Part shown: positions 48,895 through 58,016 of the stretch, piece after piece
How the letters are laid out: each line of letters opens with the position of its first letter
Position numbering within the stretch: the stretch's first letter is position 1
Source: Taklimakanibacter sp050246735
GTDB lineage: Bacteria > Pseudomonadota > Alphaproteobacteria > Rhizobiales > Aestuariivirgaceae
DNA length: 64,000 bases
Assembly (NCBI GenBank): GCA_050246735.1
Contig: JBFWVM010000005.1
Coordinates: 124,001-188,000, forward strand
Direction: 5' to 3'
Position numbers and translations under genes: made by a program
The notes under the pieces: generated by a model
The model's input: only the letters and a program-made list of their open reading frames with translations
What the model was told of the DNA's origin: nothing
The model's database searches: none

Positions 48895-50514
48895 TTATTG
48901 CAAGTCCTTGGCGAAGATGTAGTCGTAGTTCACCGGGATATGGATCGGGTCGGTGAACAGCGCCGGGTCGCCGCCGAGGCGCGCCGAATGATAGGTGAAG
49001 CGCTTCTCGTTGAAGATCGGCGCCCACGGTGCATCCTTCAGCACGTCGTCGAATATGCCCCGCCATTCGCCGATGCGCTTCTCCGCCTGGTCGGGCTTCA
49101 CCATCGCATCGGCGTTCTCGGCGCGCGCATCGAGCTCCTTGTTGCAGTATTTCGACCAGTTCCAGCCGCCGTCGACGGCCCCGGCGCAGCCCAGGATGCC
49201 GTAGTAGAAATTGGCGGGATCGGGGAAGTCGGCGATCCACGCCATGCCGCCCGACCAGATCATCGGCGCCTTGCCCGAGCCGCCGGCGGCGATGACTTCC
49301 GCCTGCGCGACCGAGCGGATCGCGGCCTTGATGCCGATGGCGGCGAGATCCTGCTGGAGCGCCTGCGCGATGCGCGGATTGGGATCGACGTTCATCGCGT
49401 AGAGCTCGGTCGAGAAGCCGTCCGGCTGGCCGGCCTCGGCGAGGAGCTTCTTGGCCGCGTCCGGATCATAGGCATAGCCCTTGTTGTCCTTGTTGTAGCC
49501 CGGCATGGCCGGCGGCAGCGCCTGGGTGGCCGGCACGCCTCGGTTGTTGATCAGCCTGACGACGCGGTCCTTGTTGATCGCCATGTTGACCGCCTGCCGG
49601 ACCTTGAGATTGTCGAAAGGCGGCTGGGTGACGTTCATGGTCAGATAGCCGGTATGGAGCTGGTCGCCCACCGCGATGAGGTCCTTGTTGGCGGGATCGG
49701 CCATGATCTCGGTGAACTGGGCAGGAGGGATGCCGTCGCCGACGATATCGATCTCGCCGTTCTTGAGCCTGAGGACCGCGACCGTCGGATCCTGGCCGAA
49801 CTCGAAGGTGATCTTGTCGAGATAGGGCACGCCCGGACGGTAATAGTCCTTGTTGCGCTCGAGCACGATGTGCTGCCCCGGCAGCCATTCGACGAACTTG
49901 AACGCCCCGGTCCCGACCGGCTTCTTGCCCCAGTCGGCGCCCGCCTTCTCGACCTCTTCCTTGGGCACGATATAGGAGAAGTTGATCGCCATCAGATGCA
50001 GGAAGGTGGCATCGGGCCGCGTCAGCGTGATGGAGACGGTCTTGTCGTCGACGACACGCACGCCGGAGAGCTCGTTCGCCTTGCCGCCGGCCAGGGCGTC
50101 ATAGCCCTCGATGGCGCTGAAATAGCCGCCGCCCGGACTCTGCGTCGCCGGATTGACGGCGCGCTCCAGCGAGTATTTCACGTCCGCCGGGGTCAGGGGG
50201 CGGCCATTGTGGAATTTGACGCCGTCGCGCAGCTTGAAGGTGTAGGTCAGACCGTCGTCCGAAACGCTGTAGCTTTCGGCGAGATCGGGCTCGAGGTCGG
50301 TGGTGCCGGGCTTGTAGTCCATCAGTCCGTCGAAGATCGACTTGATGACCGACCAGTTCTGCCAGTCGTAGCCCACCTGCGGATCGAGGGTGGTGAGGTC
50401 GTTGTTGAAGGTGATGACCGCGGCCCCGCCCTGTTTGGGGCTTTGCGCAAGGGCGGCGGGGGCCGTGACGGCAAGCGCCAAGGCGGCGGCTGAGGCGATG
50501 AGAAAGGCACGCAT
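48895..50514 (-). CDS. ABC transporter substrate-binding protein, family 5
   Basis: A 539-residue periplasmic family-5 binding protein. The ATG at 50514 follows GGGAGA at about eight bases and opens a signal peptide, MRAFLIASAAALALAVTAP, cleaved after ALAQ. Family blocks are EPDLAESYSVSDDGLTYTFK, FHNGRPLTPADV, PVGTGAFKFVEWLPGQ and VRQAVNMAINKDRVV. It binds a peptide-like or amide-bearing solute for the permeases at 50567-52338. An in-frame ATG at 50547 lies too far upstream of the signal. Confidence 0.9.
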   Translation of the reverse strand: MRAFLIASAAALALAVTAPAALAQSPKQGGAAVITFNNDLTTLDPQVGYDWQNWSVIKSIFDGLMDYKPGTTDLEPDLAESYSVSDDGLTYTFKLRDGVKFHNGRPLTPADVKYSLERAVNPATQSPGGGYFSAIEGYDALAGGKANELSGVRVVDDKTVSITLTRPDATFLHLMAINFSYIVPKEEVEKAGADWGKKPVGTGAFKFVEWLPGQHIVLERNKDYYRPGVPYLDKITFEFGQDPTVAVLRLKNGEIDIVGDGIPPAQFTEIMADPANKDLIAVGDQLHTGYLTMNVTQPPFDNLKVRQAVNMAINKDRVVRLINNRGVPATQALPPAMPGYNKDNKGYAYDPDAAKKLLAEAGQPDGFSTELYAMNVDPNPRIAQALQQDLAAIGIKAAIRSVAQAEVIAAGGSGKAPMIWSGGMAWIADFPDPANFYYGILGCAGAVDGGWNWSKYCNKELDARAENADAMVKPDQAEKRIGEWRGIFDDVLKDAPWAPIFNEKRFTYHSARLGGDPALFTDPIHIPVNYDYIFAKDLQ

Positions 50515-50566
50515 GGTCGAAGTCTCCCTGGTTATTTTATATGTCAACTAAATCGGCCCCTGCATA

Positions 50567-51487
50567 TCAGCGCAAGCGGATGCGCGGGTCAATCAGGGGC
50601 GCCGTCAGGTCTGCAATGAGGTTTCCGGCCACGATGAACAGGGCGGCGACCGTCGTCACCCCCATGATGATGGGAATGTCGAGCGACTGGATGGCCTGCC
50701 ACATCAACTGCCCGATGCCCGGCCAGCCGAAGACGTTCTCCACCACGACGACGCCCGACATGAAGATCCCGATATCGAGGCCGACCATCGCGATGACCGG
50801 CAGGATGGCGTTGCGCAGGGCATGGACGAACATGACCCGTTTCTCGCTCATGCCCTTGGCGCGCGCCGTCCTGATGTAGTCCTGGCGCAGGATCTCGATC
50901 ATCGAGGAGCGCATCATGCGCGAATACCACCCGCCCCCCGCCAGCCCCAGCGTGACGGCCGGGAGGATGAGATGGCCGAACGAGCCATAGCCGCTCAACG
51001 GGAACCAGCCGAGGCGGTAGGCGAAGAAATAAAGGAGGCTCAGGCCCAGCACGAACTGCGGCGTCGAGACGGTGAGGAAGGAAAGCGTCATCGCCACCTT
51101 GTCGCCGGTCCTGCCGCGCCGCGCCGCGGCATAGAGGCCGGCCGGAATGCCGATCAGGAGCTCGGCGACGATGGCGCCGAGCATCAGGATGAGCGTCGCC
51201 GGGAGCCGCGATACGATGAGCCCGCCGACCTCGCTCTTGCGCGCATAGGAGATGCCGAAGTCGCCCTGCGCCAGCCGTCCCACATAGCGCGCATACTGCT
51301 CGACGAGCGGCCGGTCGAGGCCGAGCTGGATGCGGATATGCTCGCGCGTTTCGGCCGTCGAATTGCGTCCGGCGATCATCGCCACCGGATCCGCCGGAAT
51401 CATGAAGGTGAGGCAGAAGGTGACGACGGTGACGCCGATCAGGATGAGGAAGGAAGCCGACAGCCGTCTGGCGAGATAGGCGATCAT
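50567..51487 (-). CDS. ABC transporter permease (DppB/OppB-like)
   Basis: A 306-residue permease with six hydrophobic spans. The N-terminal MIAYLARRLSASFLILIGVT with a long periplasmic loop (PADPVAMIAG, GLDRPLVEQYARY) is typical of DppB. The coupling loop is RTARAKGMSEKRVMFVHALR. It forms the channel with the DppC-like protein. It overlaps that gene by one base (TGATG) and is followed by the binding-protein gene after 52 bases. Confidence 0.92.
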   Translation of the reverse strand: MIAYLARRLSASFLILIGVTVVTFCLTFMIPADPVAMIAGRNSTAETREHIRIQLGLDRPLVEQYARYVGRLAQGDFGISYARKSEVGGLIVSRLPATLILMLGAIVAELLIGIPAGLYAAARRGRTGDKVAMTLSFLTVSTPQFVLGLSLLYFFAYRLGWFPLSGYGSFGHLILPAVTLGLAGGGWYSRMMRSSMIEILRQDYIRTARAKGMSEKRVMFVHALRNAILPVIAMVGLDIGIFMSGVVVVENVFGWPGIGQLMWQAIQSLDIPIIMGVTTVAALFIVAGNLIADLTAPLIDPRIRLR

Positions 51488-52338
51488 CAGCGCCGCCCTC
51501 TCTGGGTCGGGTCGAGCGCGTCGCGCAGCCCGTCGCCGGCGAGATTGAAGGCGAGCGCAACGATCAGGATCGCCGCGCCCGGGATGAAGACCAGCCACGG
51601 CGCATTGAGGAAATAGGACTGGCTCTCGAAGATCATCATGCCCCAGGCGGGCGTCGGCGGCTGCACGCCGCGGCCCAGGAAGGACAGCATGGCCTCGAGC
51701 AGCACGGTCGTGGCGATGCCGAGAGTCGCATAGACGATGATGGTGGGCACCAGATGCGGGATGAGATGGCGGAACACGATGCGCGGCGACGAGGCGCCGA
51801 GCGCCCGTGCCGCCTCGATATATTCGCGCTCGGCGAGCGACGTCGTCTCGGTATAGATGACGCGCGCGATCTGTACCCAGTTGACCAGCGCGATGACGAC
51901 GATGATGATCCACAGGCCCGGCCGCAATATGGCGGCGAGCGCGATGGCGAGCAGGAGCGGCGGGAAAGCCATCATCAGGTCGGTGAAGCGCATGATGGTG
52001 GCGCCCACCAGCCCGCGCATGTAGCCGGCGACGACGCCGAGGATCGTGCCGATGGCCACCGCGATGCCGTTGGCGAGGAGGCCGATCACCAGCGAGGTGC
52101 GTGCGCCATAGAGGAGGCGCGAGAACTGGTCGCGGCCGTTGGTGTCGGTGCCGAACCAGAAGCGCTCATTGGGCGGCAGGGGCGCGCCTTCGAGGGTGAG
52201 TCCGTCGAAGAACTGCTCGGCCGGATCATAGGGAGAGATGACCGGCGCCAGCACGGCGGCGAGGACCGCGAGGACGATCACCAGGACGCCGAAGACGGCG
52301 ACCCGGTCCTTGCCGAACCTTTTCCAGAAACTCTGCAT
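51487..52338 (-). CDS. ABC transporter permease (DppC/OppC-like)
   Basis: A 283-residue permease. The N-terminal segment FWKRFGKDRVAVFGVLVIVL, the periplasmic PYDPAEQF and the FGTDTNGRDQFSRLLYGART block identify DppC-type proteins. The coupling loop is EYIEAARALGASSPRIVFRHL. It is the first gene of a six-gene minus-strand operon (dppC-like, dppB-like, binding protein, amidase, two ATPases), an unusual order. The ATG at 52338 starts where family homology starts; the frame continues to a TTG at 52377. Confidence 0.9.
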   Translation of the reverse strand: MQSFWKRFGKDRVAVFGVLVIVLAVLAAVLAPVISPYDPAEQFFDGLTLEGAPLPPNERFWFGTDTNGRDQFSRLLYGARTSLVIGLLANGIAVAIGTILGVVAGYMRGLVGATIMRFTDLMMAFPPLLLAIALAAILRPGLWIIIVVIALVNWVQIARVIYTETTSLAEREYIEAARALGASSPRIVFRHLIPHLVPTIIVYATLGIATTVLLEAMLSFLGRGVQPPTPAWGMMIFESQSYFLNAPWLVFIPGAAILIVALAFNLAGDGLRDALDPTQRGRR

Positions 52339-52431
52339 GCGCGGCAGAGAGAGGCCGCAAGGCGCGCCGCCTGTCAACTGAATATTTCGGCCTCGCGCTC
52401 CGCGTGCAGCGGCGGGGCTTTCTCGCCGACG

Positions 52432-54063
52432 CTAGTGCAGTCCGCGCAAATGCGCGACGAGCCCTTGCGTCGAGCTGTCGCGGTTTTCGGCTTCGCTCTT
52501 GCCCTCGACGATCGGCACAAGGCCGGTCGCCAGTTCCTTGCCGAGCTCGACGCCCCATTGATCGAAGGCGTTGATGTTCCAGATCGCCGCCTCGGTGAAG
52601 ACGCGATGCTCGTAGAGCGCGATAAGGCGGCCGAGAGTTCGGGGATCGAGCTTCCTGTAGGCGATGGTGATCGACGGGCGATTGCCGGTGAAGACCCGGT
52701 GCGGGGCCAGCCGCTCGGCTTCCGCTTCGTCCTTGCCCTGGTCGAGGAGCTGCTTCTTCGCCTCGGCATAAGTGCGCCCGCGCATCAATGCCTCCGATTG
52801 CGCTAGGCAGTTCGCCATCAACAGATCGTGATGATGGGCGAGCGCCGGCTCATGCGATTGCGCGGCGATCAGGAATTCGACGGGGATGGTGCTGGTGCCC
52901 TGATGGATGAGCTGGAAGAAGGCGTGCTGACCGTTTGTGCCGGGCTCGCCCCAGACGATTGGTCCGGTCTCGGTCTCGGCGGGCCTCCCGTCACGCTCGA
53001 CTCCCTTGCCGTTCGATTCCATGTCGAGCTGCTGCAGATAGGCCGGAAGCCGCGACAGGCGCTGGTCGTAGGGAATGATGGCGCGCGTCGCATAGGCGCA
53101 GATATTGCGATGCCACGCGCCGAGAAGGCCGAGCGTCAAGGGCAGGTTCTGCTCGGGCGGCGCCGAGCGGAAATGCTCGTCCACGGCATGGGCGCCGTCG
53201 AGGAAATGGCCGAAATTCTCGGAGCCCACCGCGATCATCAGCGGCAGGCCGATCGCCGACCACACCGAATAGCGCCCCCCCACCCAGTCCCAGAATCCGA
53301 AGGTGCGCTCCTCGCCGATGCCGAAGGCCTTGACCTTGTCGAGCGCTGTCGAGATGGCCGCGAAATGCTTGGGCACCGCCGTCTCGCCCAGATGCTTGAC
53401 GATCCATTCGCGCGCCGAATGGGCGTTGGTCATGGTCTCGACGGTGGTGAAGGTCTTCGACGCGATGAGGAACAGGGTGCGCGCCGGATCGAGGAGTTTC
53501 AGCGTGTCGGCGAGATGCGCGCCGTCGATGTTCGACACGAAATGGAGCCTCGGTCCGTCGTGATATGGAGAAAGCGCCAGCGTCGTCATCGCGGGGCCGA
53601 GATCGGAGCCGCCGATGCCGATATTGACAACGTCGCTGATGCGCTTGCCGCTGGCGGTGGCGATCGCGCCCGACCGCACGCCGGTCGAGAAATCGCGCAT
53701 CTGGCTGAGGACGCGGTTGACGTCGGGCATGACGTCCTGGCCGTCGACGCGGATCGGCCTGTTGGTCCGGTTGCGCAGGGCGATGTGCAGCACGGCCCGC
53801 CCTTCGGTGATGTTGATGGGCTCGCCCTCGAACATCCGGTCGCGCAAGCCCGTGACGCCGCTCTCCTGCGCCAGCGCATGCAGAAGCTTCATGGTTTCGG
53901 CCGTCACCGCGCATTTCGACCAGTCGAGCAGGAGATCGTCGAGACGCAGCGAGAAGCGCTTGAACCGCAGGGGATCGCCTTCGAAGGCTTGCCGCATGTC
54001 GCGCAACGGCGCTTTCGCGCGATGCTGCAGAAGGGCATCGAGAGCGCGTTTGGAGACAGTCAT
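52432..54063 (-). CDS. pgi: Glucose-6-phosphate isomerase
   Basis: A 543-residue phosphoglucose isomerase, the normal length. Signature regions are DWVGGRYSVWSAIGLP, the phosphate-binding SKTFTTVETMTNA, ESNGKGVERDG and EPGTNGQHAFFQLIHQGT with catalytic residues. It interconverts glucose 6-phosphate and fructose 6-phosphate. It lies three bases after a fructokinase gene on the same strand: the pair feeds fructose into the Entner-Doudoroff/pentose pathways via glucose 6-phosphate. Confidence 0.95.
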   Translation of the reverse strand: MTVSKRALDALLQHRAKAPLRDMRQAFEGDPLRFKRFSLRLDDLLLDWSKCAVTAETMKLLHALAQESGVTGLRDRMFEGEPINITEGRAVLHIALRNRTNRPIRVDGQDVMPDVNRVLSQMRDFSTGVRSGAIATASGKRISDVVNIGIGGSDLGPAMTTLALSPYHDGPRLHFVSNIDGAHLADTLKLLDPARTLFLIASKTFTTVETMTNAHSAREWIVKHLGETAVPKHFAAISTALDKVKAFGIGEERTFGFWDWVGGRYSVWSAIGLPLMIAVGSENFGHFLDGAHAVDEHFRSAPPEQNLPLTLGLLGAWHRNICAYATRAIIPYDQRLSRLPAYLQQLDMESNGKGVERDGRPAETETGPIVWGEPGTNGQHAFFQLIHQGTSTIPVEFLIAAQSHEPALAHHHDLLMANCLAQSEALMRGRTYAEAKKQLLDQGKDEAEAERLAPHRVFTGNRPSITIAYRKLDPRTLGRLIALYEHRVFTEAAIWNINAFDQWGVELGKELATGLVPIVEGKSEAENRDSSTQGLVAHLRGLH

Positions 54064-54066
54064 GCT

Positions 54067-55005
54067 CTATCCTTTGGTTTCGTGGGCCAGTTCATGGGTC
54101 CAGGGCGGATCGGCGCCCGGCCGCGATACGGTGACCGCCGCCGCCCGCACGGCCAGCTTCAATGCCGCCATCACGCTTTCCCGGTCAAGTGCCGCTATGG
54201 CAGCCTTGCCGAGGCGCCCCGCCCGGTGAAAGGCGGCGAGGAGACCGGCGGTGAAGGTGTCGCCGGCGCCGATCGTATCGGCCACCTTCACAGGCAAGCC
54301 GGGCGTCTCGACGCGGAACTGCCGCGTGAAGGCGATGGCGCCGTCCTTGCCGCGCGTCACCACCACGAGCCTGGCCCCGCGCTCGAGCCAGTCCCTGGCG
54401 AATGCCTCGACACTGGCGCCTGGCGCCATCCAGGCGAGATCCTCGTCGCTCATCTTGACGAGGTCGGACATGGCCGCGATGCGCTCGACCCTCTGCCGGT
54501 GCGCCGTCCGGTCCCTGATGAGATTGGGGCGGATATTGGGATCGAAATGGACGACGCGTTGCCGGCATTCGCGCCGGCACAATTCCTCGAAGGCCGAGCC
54601 GCAGGGCTCGATGGCGAGCGGGAAGGAGCCGAGATGGAGCGTCGTGATCCGCTCCGGCAAGGCCGGCAGGTCTTGCGGTGCCAGCATGCGGCAGGCCGAT
54701 CCTTCGTCGATGAAGGAGTAGCGCGCGTGGCCGCCGTCGAGCTTGACGAAGGCGGTGATGGTGTAGCGCTCCGAGACCGGCGCCAGGGAAATATCGACAT
54801 TCGCGGCATGGAGCGCCTGGCGCAATTCGTCGCCGAAGAAGTCGCTCGACAGACCGCCGAAGAACGCGGCCGGAACGCCGAGGCGCCCCAGCGCTATGGC
54901 GGTGTTGAAGACCGAGCCGCCGACCTTGGGCACGAAAGCCGGAGCGCCCTCGGCCGTAGCTCCCGGGATCAGGTCGATGAGCGCTTCGCCGCAGCACAGG
55001 ATCAT
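54067..55005 (-). CDS. PfkB family carbohydrate kinase, probably fructokinase
   Basis: A 312-residue PfkB kinase. GGSVFNTAIALGRLGVP is the first signature region and DTIGAGDTFTAGLLAAF the second, with the catalytic Asp. The resemblance is to bacterial fructokinases (CGEALIDLIP start, EGSACRMLAPQDLP). It phosphorylates the sugar before the Pgi step. Three bases separate it from pgi. It is divergent from the aldo/keto reductase gene across a 121-base gap with no strong signals. Confidence 0.85.
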   Translation of the reverse strand: MILCCGEALIDLIPGATAEGAPAFVPKVGGSVFNTAIALGRLGVPAAFFGGLSSDFFGDELRQALHAANVDISLAPVSERYTITAFVKLDGGHARYSFIDEGSACRMLAPQDLPALPERITTLHLGSFPLAIEPCGSAFEELCRRECRQRVVHFDPNIRPNLIRDRTAHRQRVERIAAMSDLVKMSDEDLAWMAPGASVEAFARDWLERGARLVVVTRGKDGAIAFTRQFRVETPGLPVKVADTIGAGDTFTAGLLAAFHRAGRLGKAAIAALDRESVMAALKLAVRAAAVTVSRPGADPPWTHELAHETKG

Positions 55006-55126
55006 GGCGGGTTACATAACATATCCGCGCCGGCGGGAAATCCTCCCGATGCCGGCACGCCTGCATAAATTGCGCTGGCACCTCGGAATTCCGTTGATTA
55101 AGGTGCCGTCCCGGAGGTTTCTTCGA

Positions 55127-55954
55127 ATGGGACGCGACGCGATGCAGAGGGCGAACGGCATACCGCTTCTGGGCTATGGGACCTATCCGCTGACCGGCGC
55201 GGAAGCCCGCGACGGTGTCGCCATGGCGCTCGATCTGGGGCTTCGCCACATCGACACGGCGCAGCTCTATGACAATGAGAAGGACGTCGGCCAGGCGATC
55301 GCCAGGTCCGGCATCGGGCGCGACGAGATCTATCTCGTCACCAAGATCTCTCGCGACAATCTCGGCCGCCGGCACTTCATCCATTCGCTGCAGGACAGTC
55401 TCGAGAAGCTCGTCGTCGAGCAGGTCGATCTCCTGCTCATCCACTGGCCGCCCGACGAGGAGGACTTCGATTCCGCCATCGATTCGCTCTGCGTGGCGCA
55501 GGCCTCGGGCCTCGCCAGGGCGATCGGGGTCAGCAACTTCACCATTCCCCTGATGAAGCGGGCGGCGAAGCGCGCGTCGCTGCCGCTGATCAACAACCAG
55601 GTCGAGTTTCATCCCTTGCTCGACCAGTCGCGCGTCCGCGAGGAAGCCGGCAAGCTCGGTATCGTGCTCTCGGCCTACAGCCCCCTCGGCCGCGGCGCCG
55701 TGCTGAAGGATCCGACGGTCCGGGACGTCGCCGGCCGCCTCGGCCGTCCGCCCTCCGAGATCGCCCTGCGCTGGATCGTCCAGCAGGGCGTGGTCGCCCT
55801 GCCGATGACGACGAAACCGGACAACGCCCGCAGCAATATGCGGATCTTCGACTTCGAGCTCTCGCCCGCCGACATGGCGACGCTCTCGGAAGCCTCCAGG
55901 CAGAACCGCCGCCTGATCTCGCCCACCGGCTGGGCGCCGAAATGGGATAAATGA
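55127..55954 (+). CDS. Aldo/keto reductase
   Basis: A 275-residue AKR. The catalytic tetrad lies in RHIDTAQLYDNEKDV (Asp, Tyr), VTKISRDN (Lys) and LLLIHWPP (His), and the C-terminal NADPH-binding signature reads VALPMTTKPDNARSNM. It reduces aldehydes or ketones with NADPH; the substrate is not readable. The ATG at 55127 has GGAGG about nine bases upstream. Its stop codon lies inside a perfect 26-base palindrome. Confidence 0.9.
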   Translation: MGRDAMQRANGIPLLGYGTYPLTGAEARDGVAMALDLGLRHIDTAQLYDNEKDVGQAIARSGIGRDEIYLVTKISRDNLGRRHFIHSLQDSLEKLVVEQVDLLLIHWPPDEEDFDSAIDSLCVAQASGLARAIGVSNFTIPLMKRAAKRASLPLINNQVEFHPLLDQSRVREEAGKLGIVLSAYSPLGRGAVLKDPTVRDVAGRLGRPPSEIALRWIVQQGVVALPMTTKPDNARSNMRIFDFELSPADMATLSEASRQNRRLISPTGWAPKWDK

Positions 55955-55976
55955 TGGAGGTGATCACCTCCATCAT
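55951..55976. terminator. Perfect 26-base palindrome at the end of the aldo/keto reductase gene
   Basis: ATGATGGAGGTGA and its exact reverse complement TCACCTCCATCAT meet without a spacer (55951-55976). It overlaps the reductase stop codon (55952-55954) and lies 30 bases before the end of the convergent TIM-barrel gene. An RNA stem of about 11 pairs would form in either direction. No T-run follows, so a Rho-independent terminator is only a likely reading; a protein-binding site is the alternative. Confidence 0.5.
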
Positions 55977-56005
55977 CCCGGCGAAATCCGGCAGGTTCTT
56001 CCCCG

Positions 56006-56851
56006 CTAGCACACTGTCGCCAGCCGCTCGCGGCAGACCTTGAGCGTCTCCTCGACCGGCCGCGTCCACCAGTCGGCGGCCGAGAAGATCTCGACCTCGA
56101 TAAGGCCGCGATAGCGCGCCTTCTCGACCATGGCTCTGATCGCCGGTATGTCGATCACCCCGTCGCCCATCATGCCGCGGTCGTTCAGCACGTCCCTGAT
56201 CACGCGCAGCCAGTCGCAGACATGGAAGCCGATGATGCGGCCGCGGGCGCGCTCGACGGCGCGCGCAAGCCCCGGATCCCACCAGATATGATAGACGTCG
56301 AGACACACGCCCAGCATGTCGTCTCCGGCCGGCGCCAGGCTGTCGCACAGGTCGAGCGCCTGGTCGATGGTCGAAAGGCAGGACCGGTCGGCGGCATAAA
56401 TGGGATGCAGAGGCTCGAGCGCAAGCCTGACGCCATGCGCCTTGCCATGAACGAGAAGCTCGGCCACGGCTTCCGCCACCTGCCGGCGCGCCGCCCCGAT
56501 ATCCTTGCTGCCCGGCGCCAGCCCGCCCACCACCATGACGAAGCTCTCGGCGCCGAGGATCGCCGCATCCGCGATCGCCTTCTTGTTGGCCGCGACATTG
56601 GCGCGGAAGTCCTGAACCGTCGCCGCCGGGATGAAGGTCGAGCGGCAATAGCCGGTGACCTTGAGCCCGGCGTCACGGATGTGGCCGGCGACCGCCTTGA
56701 CGTCGTGGCCTTCGATCTCGCGCCGCCAGGGCGCGATGCCGCCGAAGCCGTGCCGCGCCACCGCCTCGATCACGTCGTCGATCGGGGCCGAGAAGCCGAG
56801 CGTCGCGGTGTTGACGGCGCAGAGCTCGGGATGGTCCTTGAGGCTACGCAT
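56006..56851 (-). CDS. Sugar phosphate isomerase/epimerase (AP-endonuclease-2-like TIM barrel)
   Basis: A 281-residue TIM-barrel protein. Metal-ligand blocks are LALEPLHPIYAAD, CLDVYHIWWDP, GFHVCDWL and IEVEIFSAADWW, which supply the Glu/Asp/His of xylose-isomerase-like barrels. It probably isomerises or epimerises a keto-sugar or sugar acid. It overlaps the upstream DUF993 gene by eight bases, so the two act together. Confidence 0.85.
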   Translation of the reverse strand: MRSLKDHPELCAVNTATLGFSAPIDDVIEAVARHGFGGIAPWRREIEGHDVKAVAGHIRDAGLKVTGYCRSTFIPAATVQDFRANVAANKKAIADAAILGAESFVMVVGGLAPGSKDIGAARRQVAEAVAELLVHGKAHGVRLALEPLHPIYAADRSCLSTIDQALDLCDSLAPAGDDMLGVCLDVYHIWWDPGLARAVERARGRIIGFHVCDWLRVIRDVLNDRGMMGDGVIDIPAIRAMVEKARYRGLIEVEIFSAADWWTRPVEETLKVCRERLATVC

Positions 56852-58013
56852 TCTCGATCCCGTGCAGCGCCAGGAGCCGGCGCATGCGGTGGCACGCCCG
56901 CTCGGGATCGTTCAGCAGCCCCGCCTGGTCGGCAAGCCGGAGGATCCGGGCGAAATAGGCGATCGGCCTCAGCGACTGGGCGCCGGCCGCCATGACGAAG
57001 TGATCCTGGAAGCCGTTGAGCCAGGCCAGGAAGACGACGCCGGTCTTGTAGTATTGTGTCGGCGCCCGGAAGATGAGCCGCGACAGCGGCACGGTCGGCT
57101 CGAGCAGGCGCCGATAGGCCTGCCCGTCGCCTTGCGCGAGCTTTTCCAGCGCCAGCGAGGCGGCGGGCGCGATCGGGTCGAATATGCCGAGCAGCGCATG
57201 CGAAAATCCCTCGTCGTCGCCTTCGATCAAAGCGGGATAGTTGAAGTCGTCGCCCGTATACATCTTCACGCCGGCCGGCAGCCGCCGCCGCATGGCGATC
57301 TCCTTCCGGTCGTCGAGGAGCGAGATCTTGATGCCGTCGATCCTGGCCGAGTTGTCCGTGATCACCCGCAGCGCCGTTTCCAGCGCGGGCGCGAATTCCG
57401 AACTGCCCCAGTAGCCCGCGAGCTCAGGGTCGAACATGTCGCCGAGCCAGTGCAGGATGACGGGACGGTCGGCCTCGGCGAGGACGCGGGCATAGACGCT
57501 CTCATAGTCCTCTGGCTTGCGCGCGATGCGGGCGAGGGCGCGGCTCGCCATCAGGATGATGCGCCCGCCGAGCTTCTGTATGGCGTGGAGCTGCGTCAGA
57601 TAGGCCGCGACCACGTCGTCGAGCGAGCGCGCCTCGGCCGGCGCGAGCTGGTCGGTGCCGCAGCCCGAGAAGACGAGCGCGTCCTTGCGGCCCCTGGCGG
57701 CGTCGAGAGAGCGGCGGATGAGCTCATGGGCGCCCGGCCAGTCGAGCCCCATGCCGCGCTGCGCGGTATCCATGGCTTCGGCGATGCCGAAGCCGAGATC
57801 GAGCAGGTGATGGCGGAAGGCGATCGTCCTCTCCCAGTCGAGGACCGGCGATGCGGAGGGATCGCTGGTCTTCAGCGGATCGACGACGATATGGGCGGCG
57901 GCGAAGGCGGTGCGGTTGAAGCGCTTCGGCCCCTTGCCGACGGCGAGCGGCGTGCCGGTGAGCGTGTAGCTTTCGAGCGTACCCGCGAGGTCCGGAAGCT
58001 TGATCGTGGTCAT
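56844..58013 (-). CDS. DUF993 family protein (dihydrodipicolinate synthase-like)
   Basis: A 389-residue protein of the DUF993 family, whose members are annotated as dihydrodipicolinate-synthase-like. Landmarks are the start IKLPDLAGTLESYTL, GCGTDQLAPAEARSLDDV, DRPVILHWLGDMFDP, GIKISLLDDRKEI with the Lys expected to form the Schiff base, and KMYTGDDFNYPALI. An aldolase or dehydratase on a sugar acid is likely. It is encoded between a TIM-barrel isomerase and an SDR, a common sugar-utilisation arrangement. Confidence 0.85.
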   Translation of the reverse strand: MTTIKLPDLAGTLESYTLTGTPLAVGKGPKRFNRTAFAAAHIVVDPLKTSDPSASPVLDWERTIAFRHHLLDLGFGIAEAMDTAQRGMGLDWPGAHELIRRSLDAARGRKDALVFSGCGTDQLAPAEARSLDDVVAAYLTQLHAIQKLGGRIILMASRALARIARKPEDYESVYARVLAEADRPVILHWLGDMFDPELAGYWGSSEFAPALETALRVITDNSARIDGIKISLLDDRKEIAMRRRLPAGVKMYTGDDFNYPALIEGDDEGFSHALLGIFDPIAPAASLALEKLAQGDGQAYRRLLEPTVPLSRLIFRAPTQYYKTGVVFLAWLNGFQDHFVMAAGAQSLRPIAYFARILRLADQAGLLNDPERACHRMRRLLALHGIENA

Positions 58014-58016
58014 GGC

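Noticed and set aside
47821..50493. 890-codon open frame on the plus strand
   Set aside because: It is antisense to the well-supported binding-protein and acetamidase genes. Its translation is rich in Arg, His, Asp and Gly with no domain pattern, the usual mirror of GC-rich coding DNA.
52828..55068. 746-codon open frame on the plus strand
   Set aside because: It lies antisense to pgi and the fructokinase gene, whose motifs are complete. The translation has no recognisable domain and the composition of an antisense shadow.
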